Both the position numbers and the translations under genes were made by a program. A model generated the notes under the pieces. The model was not told the DNA's origin. It did no database searches and saw only the letters and a program-made list of their open reading frames with translations. 64,000 nucleotides of DNA from NCBI GenBank assembly GCA_003259005.1, contig QLII01000001.1:7431001-7495000 (forward strand), written 5' to 3'. Below, in pieces: positions 50,024-59,360 of this stretch. Source of the stretch: Spirosoma telluris. Its GTDB lineage: Bacteria; Bacteroidota; Bacteroidia; Cytophagales; Spirosomataceae. Each line of letters starts with the position of its first letter. Within the stretch, counting starts at the first letter, position 1.

Positions 50024-52139
50024 ATGAAAAAATCATTCATTCTCTATGTTGCTTTGTTGTTTTTGTTTGGTTGTAAATGGGAAATACCCGCCGAAGAAAA
50101 AACACTGAAGAGCTGCCAGAAACCAACTGGAATTCTGGCTACACCCGATGCCATTAATCCGAAAAAATTTAGCTTTTCGCTCGTAGGTGCCCTGGCCGAA
50201 GTTGCTTCGGTTAGTTGGAAAGTGAGTACTGGCAACACAACACTGGTTCAGGCAGCCAATGCCAATGCCCAAGCCTATGGTTATACGGTCGCTACCGATG
50301 GAACGTATGTAGTTACCGCCGATGTGACAACCACTTGTCAGGACAAAACCACACTCTCAGTGACCTATACGGTTAACACGCAATTGCCGGTTGCCAGCAG
50401 CTTTTCGCTTACAGATCCGATGGTACACAGCCGGTTAACTGCCGTAGCTGTAGCCAACGACGGAACACTGATGGCCGTTGAAAATAGTGAGATTAAAGTA
50501 TGGAACCCCACCACGCGCACCCTGATCCGAACCCTGAAGGCCGACGTAAATCCGATTAATACCGTAGCCCTGTCGCCCAGTGAAGCCTATTTAGTTGCTG
50601 CCGACAATACGGGTAAAATTTATGTATGGGACTGGAAAAGCGGAACCCTGACCCGAACGCTAACAGGACATACCAATGCTGTTTATAAAGTTCGTGTATC
50701 AACCGATGGTAAGTACATCGCCAGCTTAAGTGCCGACAAAACCATTCGGGTTTGGGATACATCCACCTGGCAATCCATCCGAACCATTGCCTTTTCGGAT
50801 AATAGTAGCATTCCAAATGCCTTTGCTGTCAATAGTAGTGGGAATTATGTAGCGGGGTGTTTCTATTCAGGGAACACCTATTATTTTGTTATGTGGAATT
50901 TCCAGACGGGTAGCGAAGTATGGCGGCAAACGATCTCATATCCATACGGGCTGGAGTTCTCGCCCGATGGACAACAACTTTATCTCAATTATTACGGCAC
51001 CTCCTATAAATATCAGCTATGGAATACGGCCACTAAACAATTAACCAAAGAAGTAGAAGGCGATTATCTTCTCTCGCTGAGCCTGGATGGGCGTTATATT
51101 CTGTCCAATTATAGCTGGCTGGATACCCAGACATTTTCTAGATCGTGGAGTAAAACTCTCTTAGGGTTCTCGCCGAACTACATTGCTATTAGTGCCAATA
51201 ACCAATACGCGGCCCGTTCGAGTTATGGCTATGTAGAGGTTCTGCAAACCAGTAACGGAACGCCCTTGTCGAGTACGTTTAGTAAACATCCGACTCTAGT
51301 AACGTCGGCTTCGTTTTCAAAAGATAACCGGATACTCGCCATTCTCGACTATGCTGGTTTAGTTAAAACCTGGGACATGACCACGGGCCAGATGCTGGCT
51401 TCGCAAACCACGCAGAATTATTATACAGGCGGTAATGGTGTTGCCCTTACTCCCGACAGTAAGTATCTCATCATTTCGGGGTGCAGCAACCTCTATCGGA
51501 TTCTTAATTCCACCGATGGGAGTTTAGTGAAAACCATTGCCAGCTCCAATTGCTCAAACGAAACGGTGATTTCGCCTGATGGTTCTTTTTTGTGAGTGGG
51601 AGTGGCAACAATGTGGTAATCCGCGAAACCAGTACAGGCAATACCCTAAAAACCCTGGTGGGGCATACGGGTACGGTGAATGCTATTGCGGTTAGCCCCG
51701 ATAACAAAACGGTTAGCTCATTTGGGAATGATTACATCATTCGAATTTGGGACGTAGCTACCGGCACCCTCCTCCGGAACATCTCTACCAATAATATCTA
51801 TATATCCAACCTAGCCATCAGTCCTGATGGTCAGTATCTGGTGGGCACTGGGGGAACTATTTATATGTGTGGAATTACGCTACTGCCACGCCAGCATCAA
51901 CGCCAAGTTGGAATGCAATGGGAACCTATTCAATTAACGCGACGGCCTACAGCCCAGATGGGAGCCTGCTGGCTTCGGGCACATTTGATGGCAAATTGAA
52001 AATCTGGAATATGCCTTCAGGTACACAGTTTAAAGAGGTGTCACTGGCATACCCAATCCGCAAAATACAGTTCAGCGCCGATGGTAAACAGGCCTATGTG
52101 GTTACCGAAAAAGACGTTCAGATACTGACGGTGAAATAG
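50024..52139 (+). CDS. WD40-repeat lipoprotein (two frameshifts)
   Basis: The restored product is 705 residues. It has a lipoprotein signal with LLFLFGC (Cys17), a PKD/Ig-like domain to about residue 120, then WD40 repeats (TLTGHTNAVYKVRVSTDGKY, TIRVWDTSTW, YIIRIWDVATGTLL and others). Two propellers fit this length. The frame breaks at the six-T run 51586-51591 and the five-G run 51850-51854; one base at each restores SFFVSGSGNNVVIRE and GGNYLYVWNYAT. It starts 15 bp after the TPR gene. It is probably outer- or inner-membrane anchored and could sense or scaffold partners outside the cytoplasm. Confidence 0.86.
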
Positions 52140-52147
52140 GAACAAAC

Positions 52148-52987
52148 TTACCACTTCACCCTGGCCAATACCTGCCTGGCTAAGCCATTAAATGGCTGAT
52201 TGGGGTCAGCAGCAATGGTTTGTAGCCGTTGGTTAGCTTCAGCTTTATTACCGGTTTTCAGGTAGGCCAATGCCAGAAACCAGGTTGATTTTTGAGCCAG
52301 CGCGCCAGAAGAATTGGTTAGCGCCAAGTGTAGATAAGGAATGGCTTTATCAGCCTGTTTGTTCGCTAATAAACTAAGTCCAAGAAAGTAGTTTTTGTAC
52401 GGAAGGGTCTGCTTTTCAGTTGGTAGTGTTTCGAGTTGATGAATTACACTGGCATAGTTTCCTGCTTTATACCCCTGCATAATATCGAGCAGTTTCGTAC
52501 GATCATTGGCCGGTAGATCCGTCGGGAAATCTTTTGTCAGAAACTGTGTATCATCGGGTTGGTAGGCTTCCATATAGGCTGTTTCGAGGGTGGCGCTGGC
52601 ACTGTTCTGCTGATAGAGCCAAATGCCAACGCCCGATACTACGATCAACACGGCGGCAGCTACCCAGTACTGGAATCCACCCAGCCGTTGAGTATTGGCT
52701 TGCCTGCCAAACAAAATCTGTTTGCCGGTTGGCTCGGCATCTTTTTGTGGCTGAATAATCTGATGGTTACTTAGGTTGCTCTGTTGCCAGCGTTGCTGTG
52801 CTTTTTTCAGCCGTTGGTCAAGAGCTAAGGCTTTTAGTCCCAATCGTAATTCCCGTTGTGTCTGAATTTCGGCTTTCAGGTCGGTGTCGCGTTCGAACTC
52901 GCCTTCAAACGAAGCCCGGTCCGTATCGGAAAGGTCGTTATTGAAATAAGCCTCAATGAGTTCGTATTGTTGTTCCGTCAGTTTCAT
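52148..52987 (-). CDS. Anti-sigma-like membrane protein with TPR region
   Basis: The 279-residue protein has an N-terminal anti-sigma-like helical zone (LIEAYFNNDLSDTDRASFEGEF), one membrane span (YWVAAAVLIVVSGVGIWLY, residues about 107-125), and a periplasmic TPR-like part (YKAGNYASVIHQLETLP, FLGLSLLANKQADKAIPYLHLAL). Its start overlaps the stop of the sigma gene by 4 bp, the usual sigma/anti-sigma layout. The N-terminal region probably holds the sigma factor inactive. Confidence 0.8.
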   Translation of the reverse strand: MKLTEQQYELIEAYFNNDLSDTDRASFEGEFERDTDLKAEIQTQRELRLGLKALALDQRLKKAQQRWQQSNLSNHQIIQPQKDAEPTGKQILFGRQANTQRLGGFQYWVAAAVLIVVSGVGIWLYQQNSASATLETAYMEAYQPDDTQFLTKDFPTDLPANDRTKLLDIMQGYKAGNYASVIHQLETLPTEKQTLPYKNYFLGLSLLANKQADKAIPYLHLALTNSSGALAQKSTWFLALAYLKTGNKAEANQRLQTIAADPNQPFNGLARQVLARVKW

Positions 52988-53592
52988 AATCCACTTTGTT
53001 TGGCTGTTTTCAGATACAACCCTTTCAATTTCTCCGTACAGTCATATCGTTTGGATTTGGTTGATGTCTCTTTCATGCCAAGCCGTTCGGCTATTTCGCG
53101 TATCGATAGTTCGTCAATATAAAACCACTGCATCAGGTTTCTACACTCGTCTTTGAGCATTTCGAGTGCCTGTTGTACTGCTTTTACAAGTACCATTCGT
53201 TCGAGGTCTTGTTCAATATCGGCTGTGTCGGGCAGTTCGAGCGAGGCAGGCATAGCGGCCCGGTTTCGGAGCCGGGCCGATTGAAGTTCGGTAAGCCAGA
53301 CTTTCTTACAATACTCGAAAACTACATACGTAACTTTGGCCCCTTCCTGATAGTGATACTTACCCGTTTCGAGGTTGAGCAGGAAGTTCATTAATCCTTT
53401 CTGAAACGCATCTTCGGCATCCATGTCTGTCCCACTATTGCCTATGACCCAGAATTGGAAAGGGCCATAAAGCTCGGCATAGAGATGGTCGTAGGCAGCA
53501 CTGTCACCACGCCGAAGGGCTTCATACAAAGCAAACTGACTTATATACAAGGCAGAACGAATAGCAGGCATCAGAAATAAATAATAAGACAC
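52984..53592 (-). CDS. ECF-type sigma factor
   Basis: The ORF is 202 residues from GTG 53592; ATG 53571 is a likely alternative start. Region 2 has SAAYDHLYAELYGPFQFWVI and DAEDAFQKGLMNFLLNLE, and region 4 has a helix-turn-helix (LSIREIAERLGMKETSTKSKRYDC). It is most like Bacteroidota ECF factors paired with membrane anti-sigma proteins. It converges with the WD40 lipoprotein gene at the end of the kinase locus and could control it or the neighbouring exported protein; this is inference. Confidence 0.83.
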   Translation of the reverse strand: MSYYLFLMPAIRSALYISQFALYEALRRGDSAAYDHLYAELYGPFQFWVIGNSGTDMDAEDAFQKGLMNFLLNLETGKYHYQEGAKVTYVVFEYCKKVWLTELQSARLRNRAAMPASLELPDTADIEQDLERMVLVKAVQQALEMLKDECRNLMQWFYIDELSIREIAERLGMKETSTKSKRYDCTEKLKGLYLKTAKQSGL

Positions 53593-53619
53593 CTAAAGGT
53601 AAGTAGTTTTGATCCTTTT

Positions 53620-54489
53620 TTACATTGTTAGGATACAAAACATGGCAAATGTTTTACCAGACGAGGCATGATTTTTTACTTTCAGGCCGTAATTGGAGCC
53701 ATAGGTCTCTGACACTACGTTAGGTACAGAATCAGAGTCAGTATCTTTTTTGATTTCGGTTTCGTTTCGGAGCAGATACAAATCTAAATCTTCGGAATTT
53801 TGGTCGCCAGCAGCCAGGAAAGCATGGTTCTGATAACCTAAGTTAAGGTTTTCAATTTCCGTTTTAGAACCCTCGTCCAAAATAGCCCCGTACATACACC
53901 ACTGGTTGGTAAGGTCATGAAACTTTGCGCCCCCTTTTTGCTCATTGGCTCTGGCACCATAGTTAATAATCTTACCCACAACATTGTCTAAGTTTCCGGC
54001 AGGAACCCGGTTGCCGCCTTCTTTCAGAATCGCCATGCAACAGAAGCTGTCGTTGTCACCACTATAGAGTTTCAGTTTAATGGTATATTGGCCGGTTCGG
54101 GTTGGCGTAAACTGGACAATAGGGGTTTTGTCGGACTGCGTATCCTTGGCCAGCAGGGTTCCAGGGGTATTCGAAACGCTGATATCAACATCCGTAGCGT
54201 CCTGATCTCCGCCACCAATAAAAATATACTCCTGGTCACCCATCAGGGTGGTAGTCCAGCCAACCTCATGTCCCTTTTTAAGAATGGCTCCTAAAAAACA
54301 AATGCCATTGGCGAAACCTGCGGAGGTTGATTGTTCTGCCAGAACGGCTTTCACCATTGTTTCATTGATAGCCTGTTTCATGTATCGTCCATTTTGCCAC
54401 GATTGGGCATATAGTGAGCTTGAAGCCAATAAGAACAGCATACATTGTGTAACGAATACGTCAATGCGGAAATAGGTAGGCGTTTTCAT
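53620..54489 (-). CDS. Exported protein with two tandem copies of one domain
   Basis: The 289-residue protein has a signal peptide (hydrophobic run ending SSLYAQ, near residue 29). Two similar domains of about 95 residues follow: the first with CFLGAILKKG, GGGDQDATDVDI and KDTQSDKTPIVQF, and the second with CMYGAILDEG, AAGDQNSEDLDLYL and KDTDSDSVPNVVS. The shared GDQ..D.D and KD..SD patterns suggest a metal-binding or pre-peptidase-C-like beta domain. I recognise no named family. It is upstream of the sigma factor on the same strand. Confidence 0.7.
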   Translation of the reverse strand: MKTPTYFRIDVFVTQCMLFLLASSSLYAQSWQNGRYMKQAINETMVKAVLAEQSTSAGFANGICFLGAILKKGHEVGWTTTLMGDQEYIFIGGGDQDATDVDISVSNTPGTLLAKDTQSDKTPIVQFTPTRTGQYTIKLKLYSGDNDSFCCMAILKEGGNRVPAGNLDNVVGKIINYGARANEQKGGAKFHDLTNQWCMYGAILDEGSKTEIENLNLGYQNHAFLAAGDQNSEDLDLYLLRNETEIKKDTDSDSVPNVVSETYGSNYGLKVKNHASSGKTFAMFCILTM

Positions 54490-54790
54490 GAGTTTACCTG
54501 ATTAGTCATTTATGTTTGATTTACAGGTATTTATCAGGCGATCTCAGAAAAGGTAAGTCCCTTTTTAACGAAAATTTTCAGATACAATAAAACTGCCCAT
54601 ACGAGCATCCATACTAGTTTAATCCACGGCTGACCGCCACTTGAAACCTTAAACTGCTTAACTTATAGTACAATAGGGCTGATTTTTAGAATTTTATTTT
54701 TTGGATCGAGCAGAATAGGAAATAATATGCTTAGTTTGAGTATTCAGTTAATTGGCTGCCTCAAGCCTGCTATTCTTCTTTCTGCAACCC

Positions 54791-56923
54791 ATGAAAACAT
54801 TTACCTTTCTCTGCCTGTCAATAGGCTTCTTTTGGGCTCAAACGACTCGGTTACAGGCGCAAACCTTCTCCCTCGAATCGGTTAAAAGTTACCCCTTTCC
54901 TACCGAATTGACTAGCTCTGCCAAAGGGTCGCGCATTGCCTGGGCGTTTGCGGAGCAGGGCAAACGTAATGTGTATGTGGCCGAGGGTCCAGACTTTACA
55001 CCTCGTAAACTCACGAACTATACGGACGATGACGGACAGGAAATCACCAGCCTGTCCATTTCCGACGATGGGAAATGGGTCGTTTATGTGCGCGGGGGCG
55101 ACCACGGTTCCAACTGGGACGATGAACTGCCGGTCAATACCATGTCATCGTCGATCTCGCCTAAAGTACAAATCTGGAGTGTTCCCTTTACGGGTGGCGA
55201 ACCAAAAGCGATTGCCGAGGGTGATGCACCGGTTATCTCACCCAAAAGCGACAGGATTGCCTTTATCAAAAGCGGTCAGGTTTGGATTTCACCAACCGAC
55301 GGCTCGTCGGCGGCTAAAGCATTGTTCAGCGCACGCGGTACCAACAGCTCTATCGAATGGTCGCCCGACGGATCGAAACTGGCCTTTGTCTGCGATCGGC
55401 GAGACCACGCGCTTATTGGCGTGTTTGCCGATGAAAAAACGCCGATTAGCTGGATAGCTCCGTCTTTCTCAAAAGATGATTCACCGCACTGGTCGCCCGA
55501 TGGTAAACGGCTTGTGTTTGTTCGGACGCCCGGCACCGGTGGAGCACCCGATTCTATTCTGGTTCGCCGACATCGCCCCTGGTCTATCTGGACCGCCGAT
55601 GTGGCTTCGGGAACAGCTTCTCAACGTTGGCAGGCCCCCAAAACACTGGCGGGCTCGGTGCCTACTACACATGGCGGATTCAACCTGCACTGGGCCGCTA
55701 ATGATCGAATTGTTTATCTGTCGTATGAAGATGGATGGCCGCATTTATATTCTATGCCATCGTCGGGTGGAGCACCCTTATTGCTGACAACTGCCCCGTT
55801 TATGGCTGAACACATTACGTTGAGCCATGATCGTAAATGGTTGCTTTTCAGCGGAAATGTGGGTATGGATAATGCACTGGATATCGACCGCCGGCACGTA
55901 GTGCGCGTGCCTGTCGACAAAGCGGCAATGGAAGTGTTGACTCCCGGCGCTGGTCTCGAATGGATGCCGGTTGTAACGGGCGATGGGGCCACCATTGCCA
56001 TGATCAGTGCGACGGCTCAACGGCCTCCCTTACCGGCAGTCCGGCCGTTCACAACGGGAGCCATCAAAGTACTCGCTCAAAATCTGATCCCAGCCAGCTT
56101 CCCACAAAACCAGTTGGTGACCCCCAAGCAGATTACATTCAGATCCCCGGATGGCATGACCGTACATGGCCAACTGTTTGAACAGGCAGGTGGTCCGGCC
56201 AAGAAACCGGCCATTATTTATGTGCATGGTGGCCCTCCACGGCAAATGTTGCTGGGCTGGAACTACTCCGATTATTATGCCAATTCATACGCGCTCAATC
56301 AGTATCTGGCCAGCCTGGGCTTTGTCGTCGTATCGGTGAATTATCGGTTGGGGATTGGGTATGGGTTTAAATTTCATCAGCCGGATAATGGCGGGGCGTT
56401 GGGTGCTTCAGAATACCAGGACGTTCGTGCGGCCGGTGTCTGGCTTTCAGAACAACCGCAGGTCGACGCGTCCCGAATCGGTATTTACGGTGGGTCGTAT
56501 GGGGGCTACCTAACGGCCCTGGCACTGGCCCGCGACTCCAAACTCTTTGCCGCTGGTGTTGATATCCACGGCGTACACGACTGGAGTCAGCAGCGGGGTG
56601 GGGGAGGAGAAGCATCAACCGGACGGTTTGAGAAAATCCCTGATCTGGAGATCGCCAATAAACTCGTGTATCAATCCTCTCCAATTTCATCCGTCAGTAG
56701 CTGGACATCGCCGGTGCTCATCATTCACGGTGACGATGACCGCAACGTTCGTTTCAACCAGAGTACGGATCTGGTTCGGCGGCTCGAAAAGCAGGGTGTA
56801 CCGATGGAAACCCTGGTTATTGTTGACGATACACACCACTGGATGAAACATACGAACGCCCTCAAAATGGGAAATGCCACCGGCGATTATTTTAAACGGA
56901 AACTGATGAAACCCAGGCAGTAG
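54791..56923 (+). CDS. S9-family prolyl oligopeptidase-like peptidase
   Basis: From ATG 54791 the product is 710 residues with a signal peptide ending LQAQ. An N-terminal beta-propeller includes PD40-type repeats (SLSISDDGKWVVYV, IEWSPDGSKLAFVC, PHWSPDGKRLVFVR). The C-terminal alpha/beta hydrolase has GGSYGGY with the catalytic Ser near residue 569, an Asp in IIHGDDDRNV and a His in DDTHHWM. It probably cleaves small peptides in the periplasm, like other dipeptidyl peptidase-type S9 enzymes. It is a stand-alone gene. Confidence 0.92.
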   Translation: MKTFTFLCLSIGFFWAQTTRLQAQTFSLESVKSYPFPTELTSSAKGSRIAWAFAEQGKRNVYVAEGPDFTPRKLTNYTDDDGQEITSLSISDDGKWVVYVRGGDHGSNWDDELPVNTMSSSISPKVQIWSVPFTGGEPKAIAEGDAPVISPKSDRIAFIKSGQVWISPTDGSSAAKALFSARGTNSSIEWSPDGSKLAFVCDRRDHALIGVFADEKTPISWIAPSFSKDDSPHWSPDGKRLVFVRTPGTGGAPDSILVRRHRPWSIWTADVASGTASQRWQAPKTLAGSVPTTHGGFNLHWAANDRIVYLSYEDGWPHLYSMPSSGGAPLLLTTAPFMAEHITLSHDRKWLLFSGNVGMDNALDIDRRHVVRVPVDKAAMEVLTPGAGLEWMPVVTGDGATIAMISATAQRPPLPAVRPFTTGAIKVLAQNLIPASFPQNQLVTPKQITFRSPDGMTVHGQLFEQAGGPAKKPAIIYVHGGPPRQMLLGWNYSDYYANSYALNQYLASLGFVVVSVNYRLGIGYGFKFHQPDNGGALGASEYQDVRAAGVWLSEQPQVDASRIGIYGGSYGGYLTALALARDSKLFAAGVDIHGVHDWSQQRGGGGEASTGRFEKIPDLEIANKLVYQSSPISSVSSWTSPVLIIHGDDDRNVRFNQSTDLVRRLEKQGVPMETLVIVDDTHHWMKHTNALKMGNATGDYFKRKLMKPRQ

Positions 56924-57063
56924 ATTTTAAACGTCCTCAACTAAGCTGATGATTGCCGAAGCAGGTATAACTCGGGATTTGGATGACGTACCTGTACCAC
57001 CCCTGTTCCATCTGGGGCGGTTGTAACCGTGAAAATCCTGCGTTTTATTAACTATCCTATCCT

Positions 57064-58143
57064 ATGCTAACGACTCGTAGTTTCTGGCTTAAGTTTTTCG
57101 AAGTGCTGTGCTTGATTGTCGTACTCATTGGGTTAATGCAGATCTCCGAACCCCTGTCCCGATGGCAGTTTGAAACGGTGAACGACTGGTCGAAATCATT
57201 GCCACTGCTGGCTGGTATGCTGGTTATTAGTTTTGGGATTACCTATGGTTGGGAACGAAGTGGGAAAGGCAATCAACTTCATGGCATTATTCAAACCACC
57301 ATCGCGTTTTACGTAGCGTATTCCATTACGGGTTATGGAGCCGCCAAGGTACTGAAAACGCAGTTTCAGCCGCCCAACTATGTGCTCGAAACGCCCATCA
57401 AAGACTTGAGCGGGTTTTGGCTCACCTGGACCTATTATGGGTATTCGCAAACGATGGCTTATATTCTGGGCTGGACGCAGATTCTGGGTTGTATTCTGCT
57501 CCTGTTTCGTCGTACCCGGTTAATTGGGATTTTTGTGCTGTTGCCCGTTATGGTCAACATTGATCTGATCGACCATTTCTATGAAATTTCTCCACTGGCC
57601 TATTACAACGCCCTGCATTACACATTCCTGCTCTTTTTTCTATTGGCACTTGACTACGACAAACTAAAGGTGGCTTTCTTATCCTATCAGGAAAAAGTCA
57701 GTATGAATGGGAGGACGATTTTGTTGAATGTCGTTCGAATTCTGGTGATTGGTTTGTCCTTTTGGCGAATTGCTTCCCTGCGGGATTCCTTTGAACCCAA
57801 GACAAAACTCAACGGGGTTTGGCAAATAGAAACGATGACGCGAAACAACAAAGTCGTTTCTATTGCCGCTCCGTCAGATTCGGCCTGGTCGAAGCTTTAT
57901 TTTGAGTGGCGGTACGGCTGTTTGTTCAAATACAATCCAGATAAATTTCAGAAACAGGATTTACACGGACAGTATAAACTGGATGAAAAAGCGAAGATTA
58001 TCCGTGTCAATTTTCCCAAAGAAACTGGCGAACCTGGCGATTCGCTTCGAGCAAGCTACACGTTTCTGAACGACAGCACGCTTTCGATGCAGGGGCGCTA
58101 TAAACAGGATTCACTGACCCTGAAGTTGAGGAAGTTGATTTGA
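57064..58143 (+). CDS. DoxX-like membrane protein
   Basis: The 359-residue protein has about six to seven hydrophobic segments in residues 12-245 (FFEVLCLIVVLIGLMQI, YILGWTQILGCILLLF, LIGIFVLLPVMVNI and others), with a layout like DoxX-type proteins. A soluble C-terminal domain of about 110 residues follows (LNGVWQIETMTRNNKV, YTFLNDSTLSMQGRY), which looks like a lipocalin-type or ligand-binding sheet. No function can be assigned. Confidence 0.65.
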   Translation: MLTTRSFWLKFFEVLCLIVVLIGLMQISEPLSRWQFETVNDWSKSLPLLAGMLVISFGITYGWERSGKGNQLHGIIQTTIAFYVAYSITGYGAAKVLKTQFQPPNYVLETPIKDLSGFWLTWTYYGYSQTMAYILGWTQILGCILLLFRRTRLIGIFVLLPVMVNIDLIDHFYEISPLAYYNALHYTFLLFFLLALDYDKLKVAFLSYQEKVSMNGRTILLNVVRILVIGLSFWRIASLRDSFEPKTKLNGVWQIETMTRNNKVVSIAAPSDSAWSKLYFEWRYGCLFKYNPDKFQKQDLHGQYKLDEKAKIIRVNFPKETGEPGDSLRASYTFLNDSTLSMQGRYKQDSLTLKLRKLI

Positions 58144-58157
58144 GCGTTTTAGGGTGG

Positions 58158-58208
58158 ACCATCTCGGTCGGTTGAGGAATATGGAGCTTCACTACCGACC
58201 GGGACGGT
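58158..58208. terminator. Bidirectional terminator-like hairpin between convergent genes
   Basis: Arms 58158-58172 and 58194-58208 pair over 15 bp with one mismatch and one G-U pair. The hairpin sits between convergent stops at 58143 and 58214. No long T tract is visible. Confidence 0.5.
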
Positions 58209-58213
58209 TGGCA

Positions 58214-58630
58214 CTACGAATGTTGGCTTTTATCGTAGTTAAGAATCCAGTTTGTACCAAATTTGTCGGTGAGTGCGCCAAATTTGGCACCCCAGAACAT
58301 CATTGCTAAGGGGTCTCTAACCTTACCACCTGCCGATAAATTGGCAAAGAACATACTTATCTCTTCGTCGCTACTGCAATTGATTGACAGTGTAATTGAA
58401 TTACCCTTTTGAAGATCTGCACCGATCATATCGGAACCCATGAGCAGCAGGTTACCGTTTGTTAACGTAGCGTGCAGAATATGCTGCTGGGCTTCGGCGG
58501 GCATTTGACTGGCAAATGGAGCATCGGCTATCGTTTGTAGCATTAGCTCGCCACCAAGACATTCCCGGTAAAAGGTCATCACTTCGCGGCAGTTGCCGTT
58601 AAAATTCAGGTACGCATTAATGTGTGACAT
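58214..58630 (-). CDS. VOC/PhnB-like (glyoxalase-fold) protein
   Basis: The 138-residue product shows the PhnB-type pattern: YLNFNGNCREVMTFYRECLGGELML at the N-terminus, then HATLTNGNLLLMGSD and MMFWGAKFGALTDKFGTNWILN at the end. Members of this group are often called 3-demethylubiquinone-9 methyltransferase-like, but most have no known activity. It is downstream of a RibD-like gene on the same strand (21 bp gap), so the two may be cotranscribed. Confidence 0.85.
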   Translation of the reverse strand: MSHINAYLNFNGNCREVMTFYRECLGGELMLQTIADAPFASQMPAEAQQHILHATLTNGNLLLMGSDMIGADLQKGNSITLSINCSSDEEISMFFANLSAGGKVRDPLAMMFWGAKFGALTDKFGTNWILNYDKSQHS

Positions 58631-58651
58631 GATTGGCTTTTAGTCGTTCGA

Positions 58652-59230
58652 TTAGTTTCTGTTAACTTGATAATAGAGCCCAACAACCCCGGAGTCAAAC
58701 GCTTTTGCCTTGGTGAGGGTTAGCTTGATTCGGTCGGTAACGTCCTTGAATAACGATTTTCCAGTACCTAAGATGATAGGTTCTAGTTTGATCCGGTATT
58801 CATCAATCAGATTATGCTCCGCAAAAGCCGCAACGATAGCTGCCCCACCGAAGATTACCATATCACCACCCGGTTGCTGTTTTTGGTAAGCAACTTCATT
58901 GACAATATCCCGTTCTGCCAGGCTCGAATTTGTCCAGTCAACGCTTTGCAACGTGTTTGAGAAAACAAGCTTGCGGGTGTTGTTCATCCAGTTAGCAAAA
59001 TCTACTAACTCGGATGGAATACCTGGGCTACTGGGTACCGAGGGCCAGAAACTGGCGAAACCTTCATATAAGATACGGCCTACCAGAATGGTATCGACGG
59101 TGGTCTGAAAGTCAGGTACGAGGTATTTGCCCATTTCATCATCGTTCATGGTCATCCAGTCCTGCTCACCATTGGGGCCGCATACGAAGCCATCGAGCGA
59201 CATATGCATGAATAAAATTACTTTTCTCAT
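58652..59230 (-). CDS. Dihydrofolate reductase-family (RibD C-terminal-like) protein
   Basis: The 192-residue product has the RibD_C fold signature: MHMSLDGFVCGPNG, DTILVGRILYEGFASFWP, and GGDMVIFGGAAIVAAFAE near the nucleotide site, with LEPIILGTGKSLF at the end. Such stand-alone proteins bind NADPH but have unknown substrates. A TATATTTG promoter element lies about 40 bases upstream of the ATG. Confidence 0.87.
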   Translation of the reverse strand: MRKVILFMHMSLDGFVCGPNGEQDWMTMNDDEMGKYLVPDFQTTVDTILVGRILYEGFASFWPSVPSSPGIPSELVDFANWMNNTRKLVFSNTLQSVDWTNSSLAERDIVNEVAYQKQQPGGDMVIFGGAAIVAAFAEHNLIDEYRIKLEPIILGTGKSLFKDVTDRIKLTLTKAKAFDSGVVGLYYQVNRN

Positions 59231-59270
59231 TGTACGTTTTTGCAGTTATAGGTAGCTGTTTTTGTATAGA

Positions 59271-59278
59271 CAAATATA
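59271..59278 (-). promoter_or_regulatory. Probable -7 promoter element of the RibD-like gene
   Basis: The minus strand reads TATATTTG, an exact TAnnTTTG match, 40 bp upstream of the ATG at 59228-59230. The -33 region is weak. Confidence 0.45.
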
Positions 59279-59324
59279 GCGTGATTCAGTAACGCTGAAG
59301 GGGGGTAAATACGTCAATTTTAGG

Positions 59325-59356
59325 GTTGATTCCGACACAGTTTTTTGCTATTTTTG
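59325..59356 (+). promoter_or_regulatory. Promoter of the GlxA-type regulator, adjacent to its ATG
   Basis: GTTG (59325-59328) and TATTTTTG (59349-59356) are 20 bp apart, a near-consensus Bacteroidota promoter. The ATG at 59361 follows after four bases, so transcription would start at or next to the start codon. Confidence 0.55.
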
Positions 59357-59360
59357 GTCT

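Noticed and set aside
55276..56690. Several long antisense ORFs inside the S9 peptidase gene
   Set aside because: They come from GC-rich coding sequence read in the wrong frame and have no plausible domains.
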